Assembly (NCBI GenBank): GCA_025462725.1
Contig: JAOAPE010000001.1
Span: forward strand, 248,001 to 312,000
Source: Terriglobales bacterium
GTDB taxonomy: Bacteria > Acidobacteriota > Terriglobia > Terriglobales > Acidobacteriaceae
Length of the DNA: 64,000 nucleotides
Direction: 5' to 3'
Shown here: piece by piece, positions 8,802 through 16,909 of the stretch
How the letters are laid out: the number at the start of each line of letters is the position of its first letter
Numbering within the stretch: the stretch's first letter is position 1
Made by a program: the position numbers and the translations under genes
Notes under the pieces: generated by a model
What the model was told of the DNA's origin: nothing
What the model saw: the letters and a program-made list of their open reading frames with translations, nothing else
Database searches by the model: none

Positions 8802-8978
8802 TCCTTCGTGCCCTTTGTGAAACCATTGTGTCCTTCGTGTGCTCAGGTTTGAGGCTCGCGCCCAAAAATGCGCACTGTCCCGCCATCCTAGGACATTCCG
8901 TGTCCATCCGTGCCTTCCGTGTAATCCGTGGCAAGCTTTTGACTCTTCTGACTACGGACTACTAACTACTGACTACTG
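8802..8978. repeat. intergenic repeat block
   Basis: No gene is seen. The stretch is built from phrases that recur in other gaps of this window: ...ccttcgtgccctttgtgaaacc, cgtgccttccgtgtaatccgtgg, and a run of ACTACTGACTAC-type hexamers just before the amidase stop at 8979. The same hexamer run sits at gene ends at about 13.7, 20.2, 23.1, 44.5, 51.1, 55.4 and 63.9 kb. Confidence 0.6.
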
Positions 8979-10916
8979 CTACACCACCGGATGCTTCAAA
9001 TGAAACTCCGTCGCATCCTGATACGCCTTCGCCACTGCCAGCATCTTCGCTTCGCCAAATAGATTCCCGACAAACGTAATGCTCACCGGAGTCCCCGGCC
9101 CGCCGCCATCCGTGATCTTTTCGGAAACTGGCGCATCCGCGGGTCGAAATCCATTCGGCAGAATGATCGCCGGATGCCCCGTCAGATTCGTCATCGTCAA
9201 CTGCCCGCTGCCCGTCGGCGCAACGAACAGGTCAACCTTCTCGAATATCTTTGCCACTTGTTGCATGCCCATCGTTCGCGCCCGGTTGGCATTCACGTAC
9301 TCCACTGCGGGAATAAATCGCGCATTGCGGAATTGGTTCGGCCAGTCATCATGCGTCTGTCCCGTCAGCAATTTATCGCGACCACTTCGCGTGAGGTCAT
9401 CGAACGCCGCCGCCGCTTCCGCAAGTAGCACCGGAACCATCGATCCAAACGGCAGCTTCGGCAGTTCAACCGGAATCAGTTTTATTCCCAGCTTTTCCTT
9501 CAGCACAGCCAGCGATGCCGTATCAAAGCCCTTCTGTATGATCCGATTCTTCCTCGCCCGATCCCGCGCCTGCTTCACCGTCGCATCCACTTCGTCATCA
9601 TCAGGCAGCGGGATATCGCGCTCAAAATCAGCTTTCAGATATCCAATGCGCAACTTCGAAATATCCAGATCCGGATTCCAACTGAATCCATAATTGTGGA
9701 CACTTCCATCCTCTCCATCCGGCCCATAGATCGCGCTGAGCACGAACGCGCAATCTTCAACGCTGCGGCAGATCGGCCCCAGCTTGTCCATACTCCATGA
9801 AAGCGCCATCGCACCCGTTCGGGGCACTCGCCCAAACGTCGGACGCAGCCCTGTCACTCCGCACCGCGTTGATGGGGACGATATAGATCCCAGAGTCTCC
9901 GACCCGATCGCAAACGCCACACATCCCGCCGATGTCGCCGATGACGACCCCGCCGACGATCCCGACGACCCCTGTGAAGGACGCCACGGATTCCGCGTCC
10001 GCTCGCCGAACCACAGATCGCCTTGCGCCAACGCGCCTAGCGAAAATTTCGCAACCAGCACTGCGCCCGCCGCGTCCAGCCTCTTCACCACCGTGGCGTC
10101 CTCGTCGAACTTCTGGTCTTCGAATCCCGCCGCGCCCCACGTCGTCCTGTAGCCTTTCACCGCCAGTAGATCTTTCGCGCCCCACGGCAATCCATGCAGC
10201 GGCCCCCGATATTTCCCCGCAGCAATCTCCGCATCCGCCTTCTTCGCCTGGGCGCGCGCCCGCTCTTCCGTAAGCGTGATCAGGAAATGCAATTTCGGAT
10301 CCAGCCGCTTGATTCGCGCAATGTACATGTCCGTCAGTGCCGCCGACGTGACCTTCCGAGTCCGCACCAACTCCGAGAGCTGCCTCACCGAGTACAACGC
10401 GAGGTCTTCCAGATTGTTCGAGGTCGCAACCGCCACCTTCAGCTTCGAGACGCGAACCGGCACAGCCTTCGCTCGCGTGCCCGCCCCAGAAACCGCCGGA
10501 GCGGTCGTCGCTGCCGCCTCCGCATCCACCTTGATCCCTGGCAATACAGGATTGAACGCCACCGCCGGAGCAACACTGTTCGGGATCTTGAGATCGTAGA
10601 TCGCTTTGTAGGACTTGAGCTGGTCGTTGAGATCGCCGACCATCATGTCTTTGTATTCGTCGTTGATCTCCACCGCAGCAATCATCGCCGCCGCCGATAT
10701 CATCTCCTTCGTGATCTTCGGCGCTACAACCGCAGCCGGTGCCGCCGGTTTTTTTGCGCCCGCGGGCGCTGGCTGTCCCGCTGCATCTCTCCCCGGCGTC
10801 TGCGCCTTCTCCTGCACCATGCCCCACAGGACACCGGGAAACAGCGTTGACCCAAGTCCAAAAGCAGTACAGACATTCAAAAATCGCCGGCGATCAGGAA
10901 GTGTAGGTGTGCTCAT
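8979..10916 (-). CDS. Tat-exported amidase (amidase signature family)
   Basis: A 645-aa protein. The N-terminus PDRRRFLNVCTAFGLGSTLF is a twin-arginine-type export signal, followed by an Ala/Pro-rich linker and an alpha-helical region. The amidase-signature domain starts near residue 175. The Ser-cisSer-Lys triad is visible: Lys in GLPWGAKDLLAVKG, cis-Ser in QGSSGSSAGSSSA, and the nucleophile in SETLGSISSPS, followed by GVTGLRPTFGRVPRTG. The family hydrolyses amide bonds; GatA is a member, but the export signal, the N-terminal extension and the lack of gatB/gatC neighbours argue against a tRNA amidotransferase role. The natural substrate is unknown. The C-terminal end (NLFGEAKMLAVAKAYQDAT) is complete. 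Confidence 0.9.
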   Translation of the reverse strand: MSTPTLPDRRRFLNVCTAFGLGSTLFPGVLWGMVQEKAQTPGRDAAGQPAPAGAKKPAAPAAVVAPKITKEMISAAAMIAAVEINDEYKDMMVGDLNDQLKSYKAIYDLKIPNSVAPAVAFNPVLPGIKVDAEAAATTAPAVSGAGTRAKAVPVRVSKLKVAVATSNNLEDLALYSVRQLSELVRTRKVTSAALTDMYIARIKRLDPKLHFLITLTEERARAQAKKADAEIAAGKYRGPLHGLPWGAKDLLAVKGYRTTWGAAGFEDQKFDEDATVVKRLDAAGAVLVAKFSLGALAQGDLWFGERTRNPWRPSQGSSGSSAGSSSATSAGCVAFAIGSETLGSISSPSTRCGVTGLRPTFGRVPRTGAMALSWSMDKLGPICRSVEDCAFVLSAIYGPDGEDGSVHNYGFSWNPDLDISKLRIGYLKADFERDIPLPDDDEVDATVKQARDRARKNRIIQKGFDTASLAVLKEKLGIKLIPVELPKLPFGSMVPVLLAEAAAAFDDLTRSGRDKLLTGQTHDDWPNQFRNARFIPAVEYVNANRARTMGMQQVAKIFEKVDLFVAPTGSGQLTMTNLTGHPAIILPNGFRPADAPVSEKITDGGGPGTPVSITFVGNLFGEAKMLAVAKAYQDATEFHLKHPVV

Positions 10917-10993
10917 AGCGCGCGATTATAGGAGAAACCGATGCGGCTGAATAGGGGCGTATTGCGGAAAACGCGCGGTTGACGGAGAAGCTT

Positions 10994-11443
10994 CTACTGC
11001 GACTGCTGTGCGCCGTCCTCCAACTGGCGGCGATAATCAGAGGCATCGAACTCACCTTCGGACTTGGCTATCAGTCCGTCCGTTCCCATCTGCCAACGCT
11101 CCAAGCCGCTGATGCGAACCGGATGCCCAATCCCGTCAGGCCCAACGTTGGTGCCAGTCAGCGTCCAATGGTACTCAACGCAATCCACCCGAACATGTAC
11201 TTCATCCATAATCACTTTCAGGTCCGGGAATGTAGTCATAAATGATTGAGCTAGTCTTGTGATTTCACTCCGTCCCACGGCCGGAGCCCCTGTGTTCACA
11301 GTGAGCGAAGCCCCCGGCGAAAAAAATGCGGCCACGCTCGAAGGATCTTGGCTGCACCAGGCTGCGGTATAGCGCACCGCGAACTCTCGCAATTCGGTTG
11401 GATCGATCCTAATAGTGACTCCTCCGGCGGGTGGCTCACTCAT
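10994..11443 (-). CDS. SnoaL/NTF2-like domain protein
   Basis: A small cytosolic protein (149 aa from the ATG at 11443, which has GAGG just upstream; a TTG start at 11464 would add seven residues). The pattern is that of the cone-shaped SnoaL/NTF2 fold: a helix REFAVRYTAAWCSQDPSSVAAFFSPGASL, then GRSEITRLAQSFMTTFPDLKVIMDEVHVRVDCVEYHWTLTGTN, and GLERWQMGTDGLIAKSEGEFDASDYRRQL. Family members include ester cyclases, isomerases and non-enzymatic carriers; nothing visible decides between them. It is 77 bp from the amidase on the same strand, so co-transcription is possible. Confidence 0.8.
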   Translation of the reverse strand: MSEPPAGGVTIRIDPTELREFAVRYTAAWCSQDPSSVAAFFSPGASLTVNTGAPAVGRSEITRLAQSFMTTFPDLKVIMDEVHVRVDCVEYHWTLTGTNVGPDGIGHPVRISGLERWQMGTDGLIAKSEGEFDASDYRRQLEDGAQQSQ

Positions 11444-11576
11444 CCGCCTCATTGGTTTTGGCAATACTACGCTCGACGGGACACCCCATTCATCGCGCGT
11501 CTTTGCACGATGAGTAGGTGAACGGCATTGACGACTGCGATTGCGTCTTTACGAACTACGAAGTACAAACTACGAC

Positions 11577-12104
11577 CTACGCATTTCTGCGCAGTATCTC
11601 GGCGATTGAGGTTATCGTGTTCCAATTCCGTGTCGTCGCCGGGACGCCAAATATTTTCTCCAGTTCGCCAAGGTAGCGGATAGCTCTCATCTCACGCCGA
11701 TACAAGCCGAAAACGAATCGGCCTTTCGTTGCAATTATTTTCACAGACCATTTGCCGGAAGAAGGAAGATTGAGTGGTGTCAAAAGCAAGGGTTGCGCGC
11801 CTTTCCCCATGATGCTCACAAACCGGACAATTGCGGGCCCTGCGGGTTGGCCGTCGAACGGGTTGCCGGATGCCATCTGTATCACATCTTCTCCTTTGCA
11901 GATCATTACCTCCGCTTCAAACGGCAGTCGTCCCAATAACTCTGCGCGAAGTTCAGCTTGACCAATTCGCTTCCGCACGATGAAGGTTCCGGCTGCGCCG
12001 AGATTCACCACACCGAAGTCACTCATCTGTTTTGCCAAGAGGCTCGGCCGAAAGTTTCTATGGCCGCCAACATTGACTCCCCGCAAAAACACGACCAGTG
12101 CCAT
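11577..12104 (-). CDS. DUF1697 family protein
   Basis: A 175-aa protein starting MALVVFLRGVNVGGHRNFRPS, the diagnostic opening of the DUF1697 family (normally LLRGINVGG.N.. followed by a conserved helix and ...SGNvif). Later motifs include AEVMICKGEDVIQMASGNPF, and VSIMGKGAQPLLLTP. The ATG at 12104 is preceded by TTGAGGACGTG, a plausible ribosome site; a GTG immediately before it gives only one extra residue. The family is widespread in soil bacteria and its biochemical role is not established. It is followed on the same strand by nothing within 130 bp and lies 40 bp downstream of the MFS gene, so it may be the second gene of that transcript. Confidence 0.85.
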   Translation of the reverse strand: MALVVFLRGVNVGGHRNFRPSLLAKQMSDFGVVNLGAAGTFIVRKRIGQAELRAELLGRLPFEAEVMICKGEDVIQMASGNPFDGQPAGPAIVRFVSIMGKGAQPLLLTPLNLPSSGKWSVKIIATKGRFVFGLYRREMRAIRYLGELEKIFGVPATTRNWNTITSIAEILRRNA

Positions 12105-12144
12105 CACGTCCTCAATATCAGCACTACAAACTACGATCCACGGA

Positions 12145-13428
12145 CTACGCCTTCCCCTTTAGTTCCTCGACGCGACGCAACTCCGGGAACTTCCACATCC
12201 ACACACCCACCACCACCAGCGTCCCGATACCCCCAAACACCACGGCCCGTACCGCTCCCAGCCACTGCGCCGTCACTCCGGACTCAAACTGCCCGAACTC
12301 GTTGGACGCGCCAATGAACAGCATGTTCACCGCGCTCACGCGACCGCGCATTTCCGGCGGAGTATTCAATTGGACTAATGTCCCGCGGATGATCACGCTC
12401 ACCATGTCCACTGCGCCCAGTGCGAATAGCATCACCAGTGACAACCAAAAACTTCGCGACAATCCAAACACGATCGTCGTCACTCCGAACATCGTCACGC
12501 ACGCGAACATCACTATGCCCGCCTTTTTCCGCAGCGGACGATAAGCCAACAACAGTCCCATCAGCGCCGCTCCAACCGCAGGCGCACTACGCATCAACCC
12601 CAACCCTCGCGGACCAACGTGCAATATTTCATCCGCATACACCGGCAACAGCGCGACAGCGCCGCCCAGCAACACCGCAAAAAGGTCCAACGATATTGAT
12701 CCCAACAGGATCTTCTGCTGCCACACGTATCGGAATCCCGCCAGCATTGTTTCCACCGAAGCCGCGCGTTGTTCCATGCGTCCCGTGCGCACATGCATTC
12801 CCGCCGTGAGCAATATCCCGCAGACAAACAACACCGCCGACGTGGCATACACCGGCGCAGGAGTTTTCCCTATCGCGTAGATCACTCCTGCCACCGCCGG
12901 CCCCGTGATCGTAGAAAACTGAAATATGGACGAACTCCATGCCACGGCATTTTGAAAGTCCGACTCCGGTACCAGCGCTGGCATCAATGCCTGGCTCGTC
13001 GGCGCGCTGAATGCCCGCGACACTCCCAGCAACAGCAGGATTCCGAAGATCGGCATTACCGTCAGAGGACGAACGCCCCGCGTCGTATACAAGAAGAGCA
13101 GCACCGCGCAACTCATGTACGCGAAGAAGCACGTCAGCATGATCCGACGCCGGTCGAACCGGTCCGCCGTGTGTCCTACTATTAAGGAGAGCAATATCCC
13201 GGGCATGAATTGCACCAGGCCCACATACCCTAAGTCCAGCGGACGCCGCGTGATCTCATACACCTGCCACGCCACCGCCACTGACTGCATCTCGAGTCCA
13301 ACGATCACCAGGAACCGCGCCACTTGGTACAGCCGATAATCCCGATGCCGAAAGGCCGCGAACGTACTCGAAGAAGGAAACTGATTGGCAGCAGGCTGAG
13401 CAGTGGACGAAGGCGCACTCGGCATCAT
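12145..13428 (-). CDS. MFS transporter (EntS-like MFS_3 family)
   Basis: A 427-aa inner-membrane protein with about twelve hydrophobic segments. The N-terminal half carries FRHRDYRLYQVARFLVIVGLEMQSVAVAWQVYEITRRPLDLGYVGLVQFMPGILLSLIVGHTADRFDRRRIM. The loop GHTADRFDRRR is the MFS motif A, and the Q-x-x-AVAW...PLxLG pattern is typical of the MFS_3/enterobactin-exporter-like group. Such proteins export small molecules with proton exchange; the substrate here is unknown and no siderophore genes are nearby. The gene lies 40 bp upstream of the DUF1697 gene on the same strand. The C-terminus (FPELRRVEELKGKA) is intact. Confidence 0.88.
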   Translation of the reverse strand: MMPSAPSSTAQPAANQFPSSSTFAAFRHRDYRLYQVARFLVIVGLEMQSVAVAWQVYEITRRPLDLGYVGLVQFMPGILLSLIVGHTADRFDRRRIMLTCFFAYMSCAVLLFLYTTRGVRPLTVMPIFGILLLLGVSRAFSAPTSQALMPALVPESDFQNAVAWSSSIFQFSTITGPAVAGVIYAIGKTPAPVYATSAVLFVCGILLTAGMHVRTGRMEQRAASVETMLAGFRYVWQQKILLGSISLDLFAVLLGGAVALLPVYADEILHVGPRGLGLMRSAPAVGAALMGLLLAYRPLRKKAGIVMFACVTMFGVTTIVFGLSRSFWLSLVMLFALGAVDMVSVIIRGTLVQLNTPPEMRGRVSAVNMLFIGASNEFGQFESGVTAQWLGAVRAVVFGGIGTLVVVGVWMWKFPELRRVEELKGKA

Positions 13429-13794
13429 TCATTTATACACAATGCCGCGCCGCTTTTGATGTGTGTGGCACAGCCGCCCTGGGCTGTGCCGTCGTCTGCA
13501 ATTTGACCGCGTAGATCCCTCAATCTCGAATTGTCATCCAGAGCGCCTTGTTTCTGGCGCGCAGGATTTTGCGGTTAGACATGGCACTCTCTCGGCATTC
13601 TTCACAAAAGATAACTGGATGTGCCTTCCTCTGCGTCTCCGCGGTGAAGTTGCCTTTGAAACTCGAAACTGCCCTCGCCTTTACGAACTACAAACTACGA
13701 CCCACGACCCACGGGTTTCCCGACTACTAACTACTGACCACCGACTACTGATTTATACTGACCACTGGCCACTAACCACTGGCCACTGGTTCTC
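13429..13794. repeat. 366-bp intergenic repeat block
   Basis: No gene is seen. It holds a GTGGCACAGCCGCCCT...GGCTGTGCC hairpin repeat (13463-13490), a TGTCATCC(A/T)GAGCGCCTTGTTTCTGGCGCGCAGGA-type repeat starting near 13532, and a long run of (C/T)TACTGAC(C/T)AC-like hexamers from about 13681 to 13788 ending directly at the accD start. The last is odd because the accD ribosome site must lie inside or at the edge of repeat DNA (ccactggttctcATGG shows no good Shine-Dalgarno). Confidence 0.65.
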
Positions 13795-14643
13795 ATGGCC
13801 TGGTTCAAGCGCGACAATACGGAGCTCGATCCCAGCGGCGAGAAGCGCGTCCGCACTGAAGGACTTTGGGAAAAATGCGAGCAGTGTAACCACGTCATCT
13901 GGAAGAAGGACCTCGACGCGAATCTCAGCGTCTGCCCCAAGTGCGACCGCCATTTCCGCATTGACGCTGAAGCTCGCCTCAATCTCCTATTCGACGACGC
14001 CAAATATCATCTCTTCGACGACCGCCTCTACTCCACTGATCCCCTCCGCTTTACTGACACCAAGGCCTACTCCGACCGCCTCCGCAAGACTCAGGAGAGC
14101 ACCGGAATCAGTGACGCCATTGTCAACGCCTCCGGAACCATCGACGGACGCCCCGTCATCATCAGCGCCATGGAGTACTCATTTATCGGTGGCAGCATGG
14201 GCGCAGTCGTCGGCGAAGTCATCACCCGCGCCATTGAGCGCGGCGCTGCAGAACGCAAGCCCGTCATCGTCATTTCCGCATCCGGCGGCGCGCGCATGAT
14301 GGAAGGCGCGGTCAGCCTCATGCAGATGGCAAAGATTTCCGCCGCACTCGCCCGCCTTGATGACGCAGGCGTCCCTTACATCTCCGTCCTCACAGATCCA
14401 ACCACCGGTGGCGTCACCGCCTCTTACGCCATGCTCGGCGATCTCAACATCGCGGAACCGGGCGCGCTCATCGGATTCGCCGGCCCTCGCGTCATCGAAC
14501 AAACCATCCGACAAAAACTCCCCGAAGGATTCCAACGCAGCGAATTCCTACTCGAACACGGCATGCTCGACGCCGTCGTGCACAGGAAGAACATGAAGTC
14601 CTACATCTCCCGCGCACTCTCCTTCATGCAACCCTCCAACTAA
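13795..14643 (+). CDS. accD: acetyl-CoA carboxylase carboxyltransferase subunit beta
   Basis: A 282-aa protein of normal family length. The N-terminal zinc ribbon has C28, C31, C47 and C50 (KCEQC...VCPKC), followed by the crotonase-like carboxyltransferase fold with EYSFIGGSMGAVVGEVITRAIE, VISASGGARMMEGAVSLMQMAK and DPTTGGVTASYAMLGDLNIAEPGALIGFAGPRVIEQT. With AccA it transfers the carboxyl group from carboxybiotin to acetyl-CoA to give malonyl-CoA, the first step of fatty acid synthesis. accA is not in the window. folC, which often follows accD elsewhere, is here 31 kb away on the other strand. A repeat block of 366 bp precedes it. Confidence 0.97.
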   Translation: MAWFKRDNTELDPSGEKRVRTEGLWEKCEQCNHVIWKKDLDANLSVCPKCDRHFRIDAEARLNLLFDDAKYHLFDDRLYSTDPLRFTDTKAYSDRLRKTQESTGISDAIVNASGTIDGRPVIISAMEYSFIGGSMGAVVGEVITRAIERGAAERKPVIVISASGGARMMEGAVSLMQMAKISAALARLDDAGVPYISVLTDPTTGGVTASYAMLGDLNIAEPGALIGFAGPRVIEQTIRQKLPEGFQRSEFLLEHGMLDAVVHRKNMKSYISRALSFMQPSN

Positions 14644-14806
14644 GAGTAGAGTTTGTCATCCTGAGCGCCTTTTTTCTGGCGCGAAGGATCTTGCGCTTAG
14701 CGGCAGCACGCTCGTGGAATTCTCCTCGAATTGGGCGAACGCTTTTCCACCCACAAGCAGTCACTGAATGCTAAATGCTGAATGCTGCGCTTATAATCCT
14801 CCCGCC

Positions 14807-16063
14807 ATGAAAAAACTCCTCTTCCTCCTTCTCGCCCTCACCACTTTCGCCACCGCGCAGCGCACCGTCATCCACGCTGCTAAACTCTTTGACGCCAAAT
14901 CCGGCAAGACCCTCAGCAACCAGGACATCGTCATCGAAGGTGACAAGATCGTCTCTGTCGGTCCGGCGGCCAAAGCCGCGCCCGGCGACAAAGTCATCAA
15001 TCTGCCCAACGTCCTTCCCGGACTGATTGACGTGCACACCCACATCACCGGCGACCCCAAGTTCGGATACGAAGAACTCAGCGTCTCCACTCCTGCCGAA
15101 GCCCTCACCGGTGCAAAGAACGCCAAGATCACCATCGAAGCGGGATTCACCACCATCCGCAATCTCGGCGCAGGCGCGTACACTGACATCGCTCTTCGTG
15201 ATGCCATTAACAACGGCGATCTTCCCGGCCCGCGCATCATCGCCAGCGGCCCGCCTCTCGGCATCACCGGCGGACACTGCGACAACAACCTCCTGCCCTT
15301 CGAATACCACGTCAAAGCAGACGGCGTTGCCGACGGCATCCAGGGCGTTCAGCAAAAAGTTCGCGAGGTCATCAAGTACGGTGCGGATGTCATCAAGATT
15401 TGCGCTACCGGCGGAGTGCTCTCCAAAGGAGACGATCCGAAGGCCTCGCAGTACAGCCTCGAAGAGATGAAGGCCATTGTCGCGGACGCGCATCGCCTCG
15501 GCCGCAAAGTTGCCGCCCACGCCCACGGCGGAGAGGGAATCATCTGGGCCTCGGAAGCGGGCGTCGATTCCATCGAGCACGGCTCATATATAGATGATGC
15601 GGGCATCGCCACTCTCAAGAAGAATGGCACTTACATGGTGCCCACGATTTACCTCAACGAATGGCTCCTCGCCAACATGGACAAGATCGGTTTCCCCGCC
15701 ATCTACCGCCAGAAGATGATCGACGTCGCCGCTGTTTCGGAAAAGAATATGGCGCACGCCATGATGTCCGGCGTGAAGACCGCCTTCGGCACTGACGCCG
15801 CCGTTTACCCGCATGGACTCAACGCCCGCCAGTTCGTCACCTACGTGCACATGGGACTAACTCCCGCGCAAGCCATCCAGACCGCAACGGTAAACGCCGC
15901 CGACCTCCTCGGATGGTCAAACAAAGTCGGCACCATCGAAGCCGGCAAATGGGCAGACATCATCGCCACTGACGCCGACCCCACCCAGGACATCACCACC
16001 CTGCAACACGTGAAGTTCGTGATGAAGGGCGGCGTAATTTTCAAAAACGATTATTCAAAATAG
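14807..16063 (+). CDS. exported metal-dependent amidohydrolase (imidazolonepropionase-like)
   Basis: 418 aa from the ATG at 14807, which gives a signal peptide ([17 protein letters not shown]) cleaved before [12 protein letters not shown]. Amidohydrolase-superfamily landmarks are in order: [15 protein letters not shown] (HxH metal pair), a probable carbamylated lysine in [34 protein letters not shown], and [11 protein letters not shown] (metal Asp). The C-terminal small beta domain ends [20 protein letters not shown]. Exported members of this group in Acidobacteriota are usually annotated as prolidase-like or imidazolonepropionase-like; the actual substrate (peptide, lactone or other amide) cannot be told. 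An ATG at 14768 adds only 13 residues and would mask the signal. Confidence 0.9.
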   Translation: MKKLLFLLLALTTFATAQRTVIHAAKLFDAKSGKTLSNQDIVIEGDKIVSVGPAAKAAPGDKVINLPNVLPGLIDVHTHITGDPKFGYEELSVSTPAEALTGAKNAKITIEAGFTTIRNLGAGAYTDIALRDAINNGDLPGPRIIASGPPLGITGGHCDNNLLPFEYHVKADGVADGIQGVQQKVREVIKYGADVIKICATGGVLSKGDDPKASQYSLEEMKAIVADAHRLGRKVAAHAHGGEGIIWASEAGVDSIEHGSYIDDAGIATLKKNGTYMVPTIYLNEWLLANMDKIGFPAIYRQKMIDVAAVSEKNMAHAMMSGVKTAFGTDAAVYPHGLNARQFVTYVHMGLTPAQAIQTATVNAADLLGWSNKVGTIEAGKWADIIATDADPTQDITTLQHVKFVMKGGVIFKNDYSK

Positions 16064-16446
16064 AACTGTCATCCTGAGCGAAGCGCAGCGAAGTCGAAGG
16101 ATCTATGCATTTGTCTTTCGTGTGGCACAGTCGCCCTCGACTGTGCCGCTAATCTGCATTGGTTCCGCTTTTGCCTCACCATCTTGAATTGTCATCCTGA
16201 GCGCATTGTTTCTGGCGCGAAGGAGCTTGCGCTTCGCGGAAGCAGGCTCGCTGGATTGTTCCATCTGTCACCCTGAGCGGAGGACGTCAGTCCGGAGTCG
16301 AAGGGCAATGCCTTGGACTTTGATCCTAAAGCTCCGTCAGGAGCGACACGACTTCACAATATCTCCTGATTCCTGCTGGTTTTTTGGCGTCTCTCGGCGC
16401 TTTGGACACAGCACAAGCCCGAGTAGCATGAATCCAGGAGTTCACC
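16064..16446. repeat. 383-bp intergenic repeat block
   Basis: No gene is seen. It contains the CATCCTGAGCGAAGCG...GTCGAAGGATC repeat (16067-16113), the GTGGCACAGTCGCCCTCGACTGTGCC hairpin (16121-16148), a TGTCATCCTGAGCGCATTG...GGCGCGAAGGA variant (starting near 16190), and a CACCCTGAGCGGAGGACGTC...GTCGAAGGGCAATGCC repeat (16264-16320). The last 60 bp before the receiver gene are unique sequence and carry its ribosome site. Confidence 0.65.
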
Positions 16447-16845
16447 TTGTCTTCCCCCGGCCCCTCGGTCTTATTCGCAGACGACAACCAGCTTTCCCTG
16501 CACGTAGCCTGTGCCTATCTCGCACAATTCGGATTTAGAGTTCTTCCCGCATGCAATGCCGGTGAAGCGCTTGCTCTTCTTTCCAACAACTCCGTCCAAG
16601 CGGTTGTCACTGACTTTGATATGCCTGAAGTCAACGGCCTTGAACTCGCCCGCATGATCAAACAGGTGCAGCCCGGCCTTCCTGTATTCGTCCGTTCAGG
16701 GCACATCGGCTCCGTCCGGTTCAACGACTCTGACATCGACGGATGGTTCACGAAAGGCGATCCATTCTCAAGCATCGTTCCTACCCTGCAGAGGTGTGCG
16801 AGGGCTGGCCAGCAATCGCCTCAAGCCTCGTATGAGGTTCACTAG
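16447..16845 (+). CDS. stand-alone response regulator receiver protein
   Basis: A 132-aa protein made of one receiver domain. The active-site residues are all present: D12/D13 (FADDN), phosphoacceptor D56 (VVTDFDMPEVNG), S84 (VFVRSGH) and K103 (FTKGD). There is no DNA-binding or enzymatic output domain, so it probably signals by protein contact, in the manner of CheY. The start is a TTG at 16447 with CCAGGAG six bases upstream; no ATG in this frame would include the conserved first strand. No histidine kinase is next to it. Isolated by a repeat block on its left and followed by a convergent gene. Confidence 0.87.
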   Translation: MSSPGPSVLFADDNQLSLHVACAYLAQFGFRVLPACNAGEALALLSNNSVQAVVTDFDMPEVNGLELARMIKQVQPGLPVFVRSGHIGSVRFNDSDIDGWFTKGDPFSSIVPTLQRCARAGQQSPQASYEVH

Positions 16846-16909
16846 TCCGGAAATGCCCTAGCTGCCAATGTCCCGTTAAGATCATTGACGATCTCTCTAG
16901 GAAGCATCT

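Noticed and set aside
9757-10827. Long 356-aa frame overlapping the amidase gene
   Set aside because: Same strand, other frame, of the amidase; Gly/Cys/Arg-rich composition is a GC-codon artefact. The amidase has its full motif set.
13681-13788. Short tandem repeats as a possible CRISPR array
   Set aside because: Units are about 6-9 bp, drift continuously, and have no spacers of constant length; no cas genes are present.
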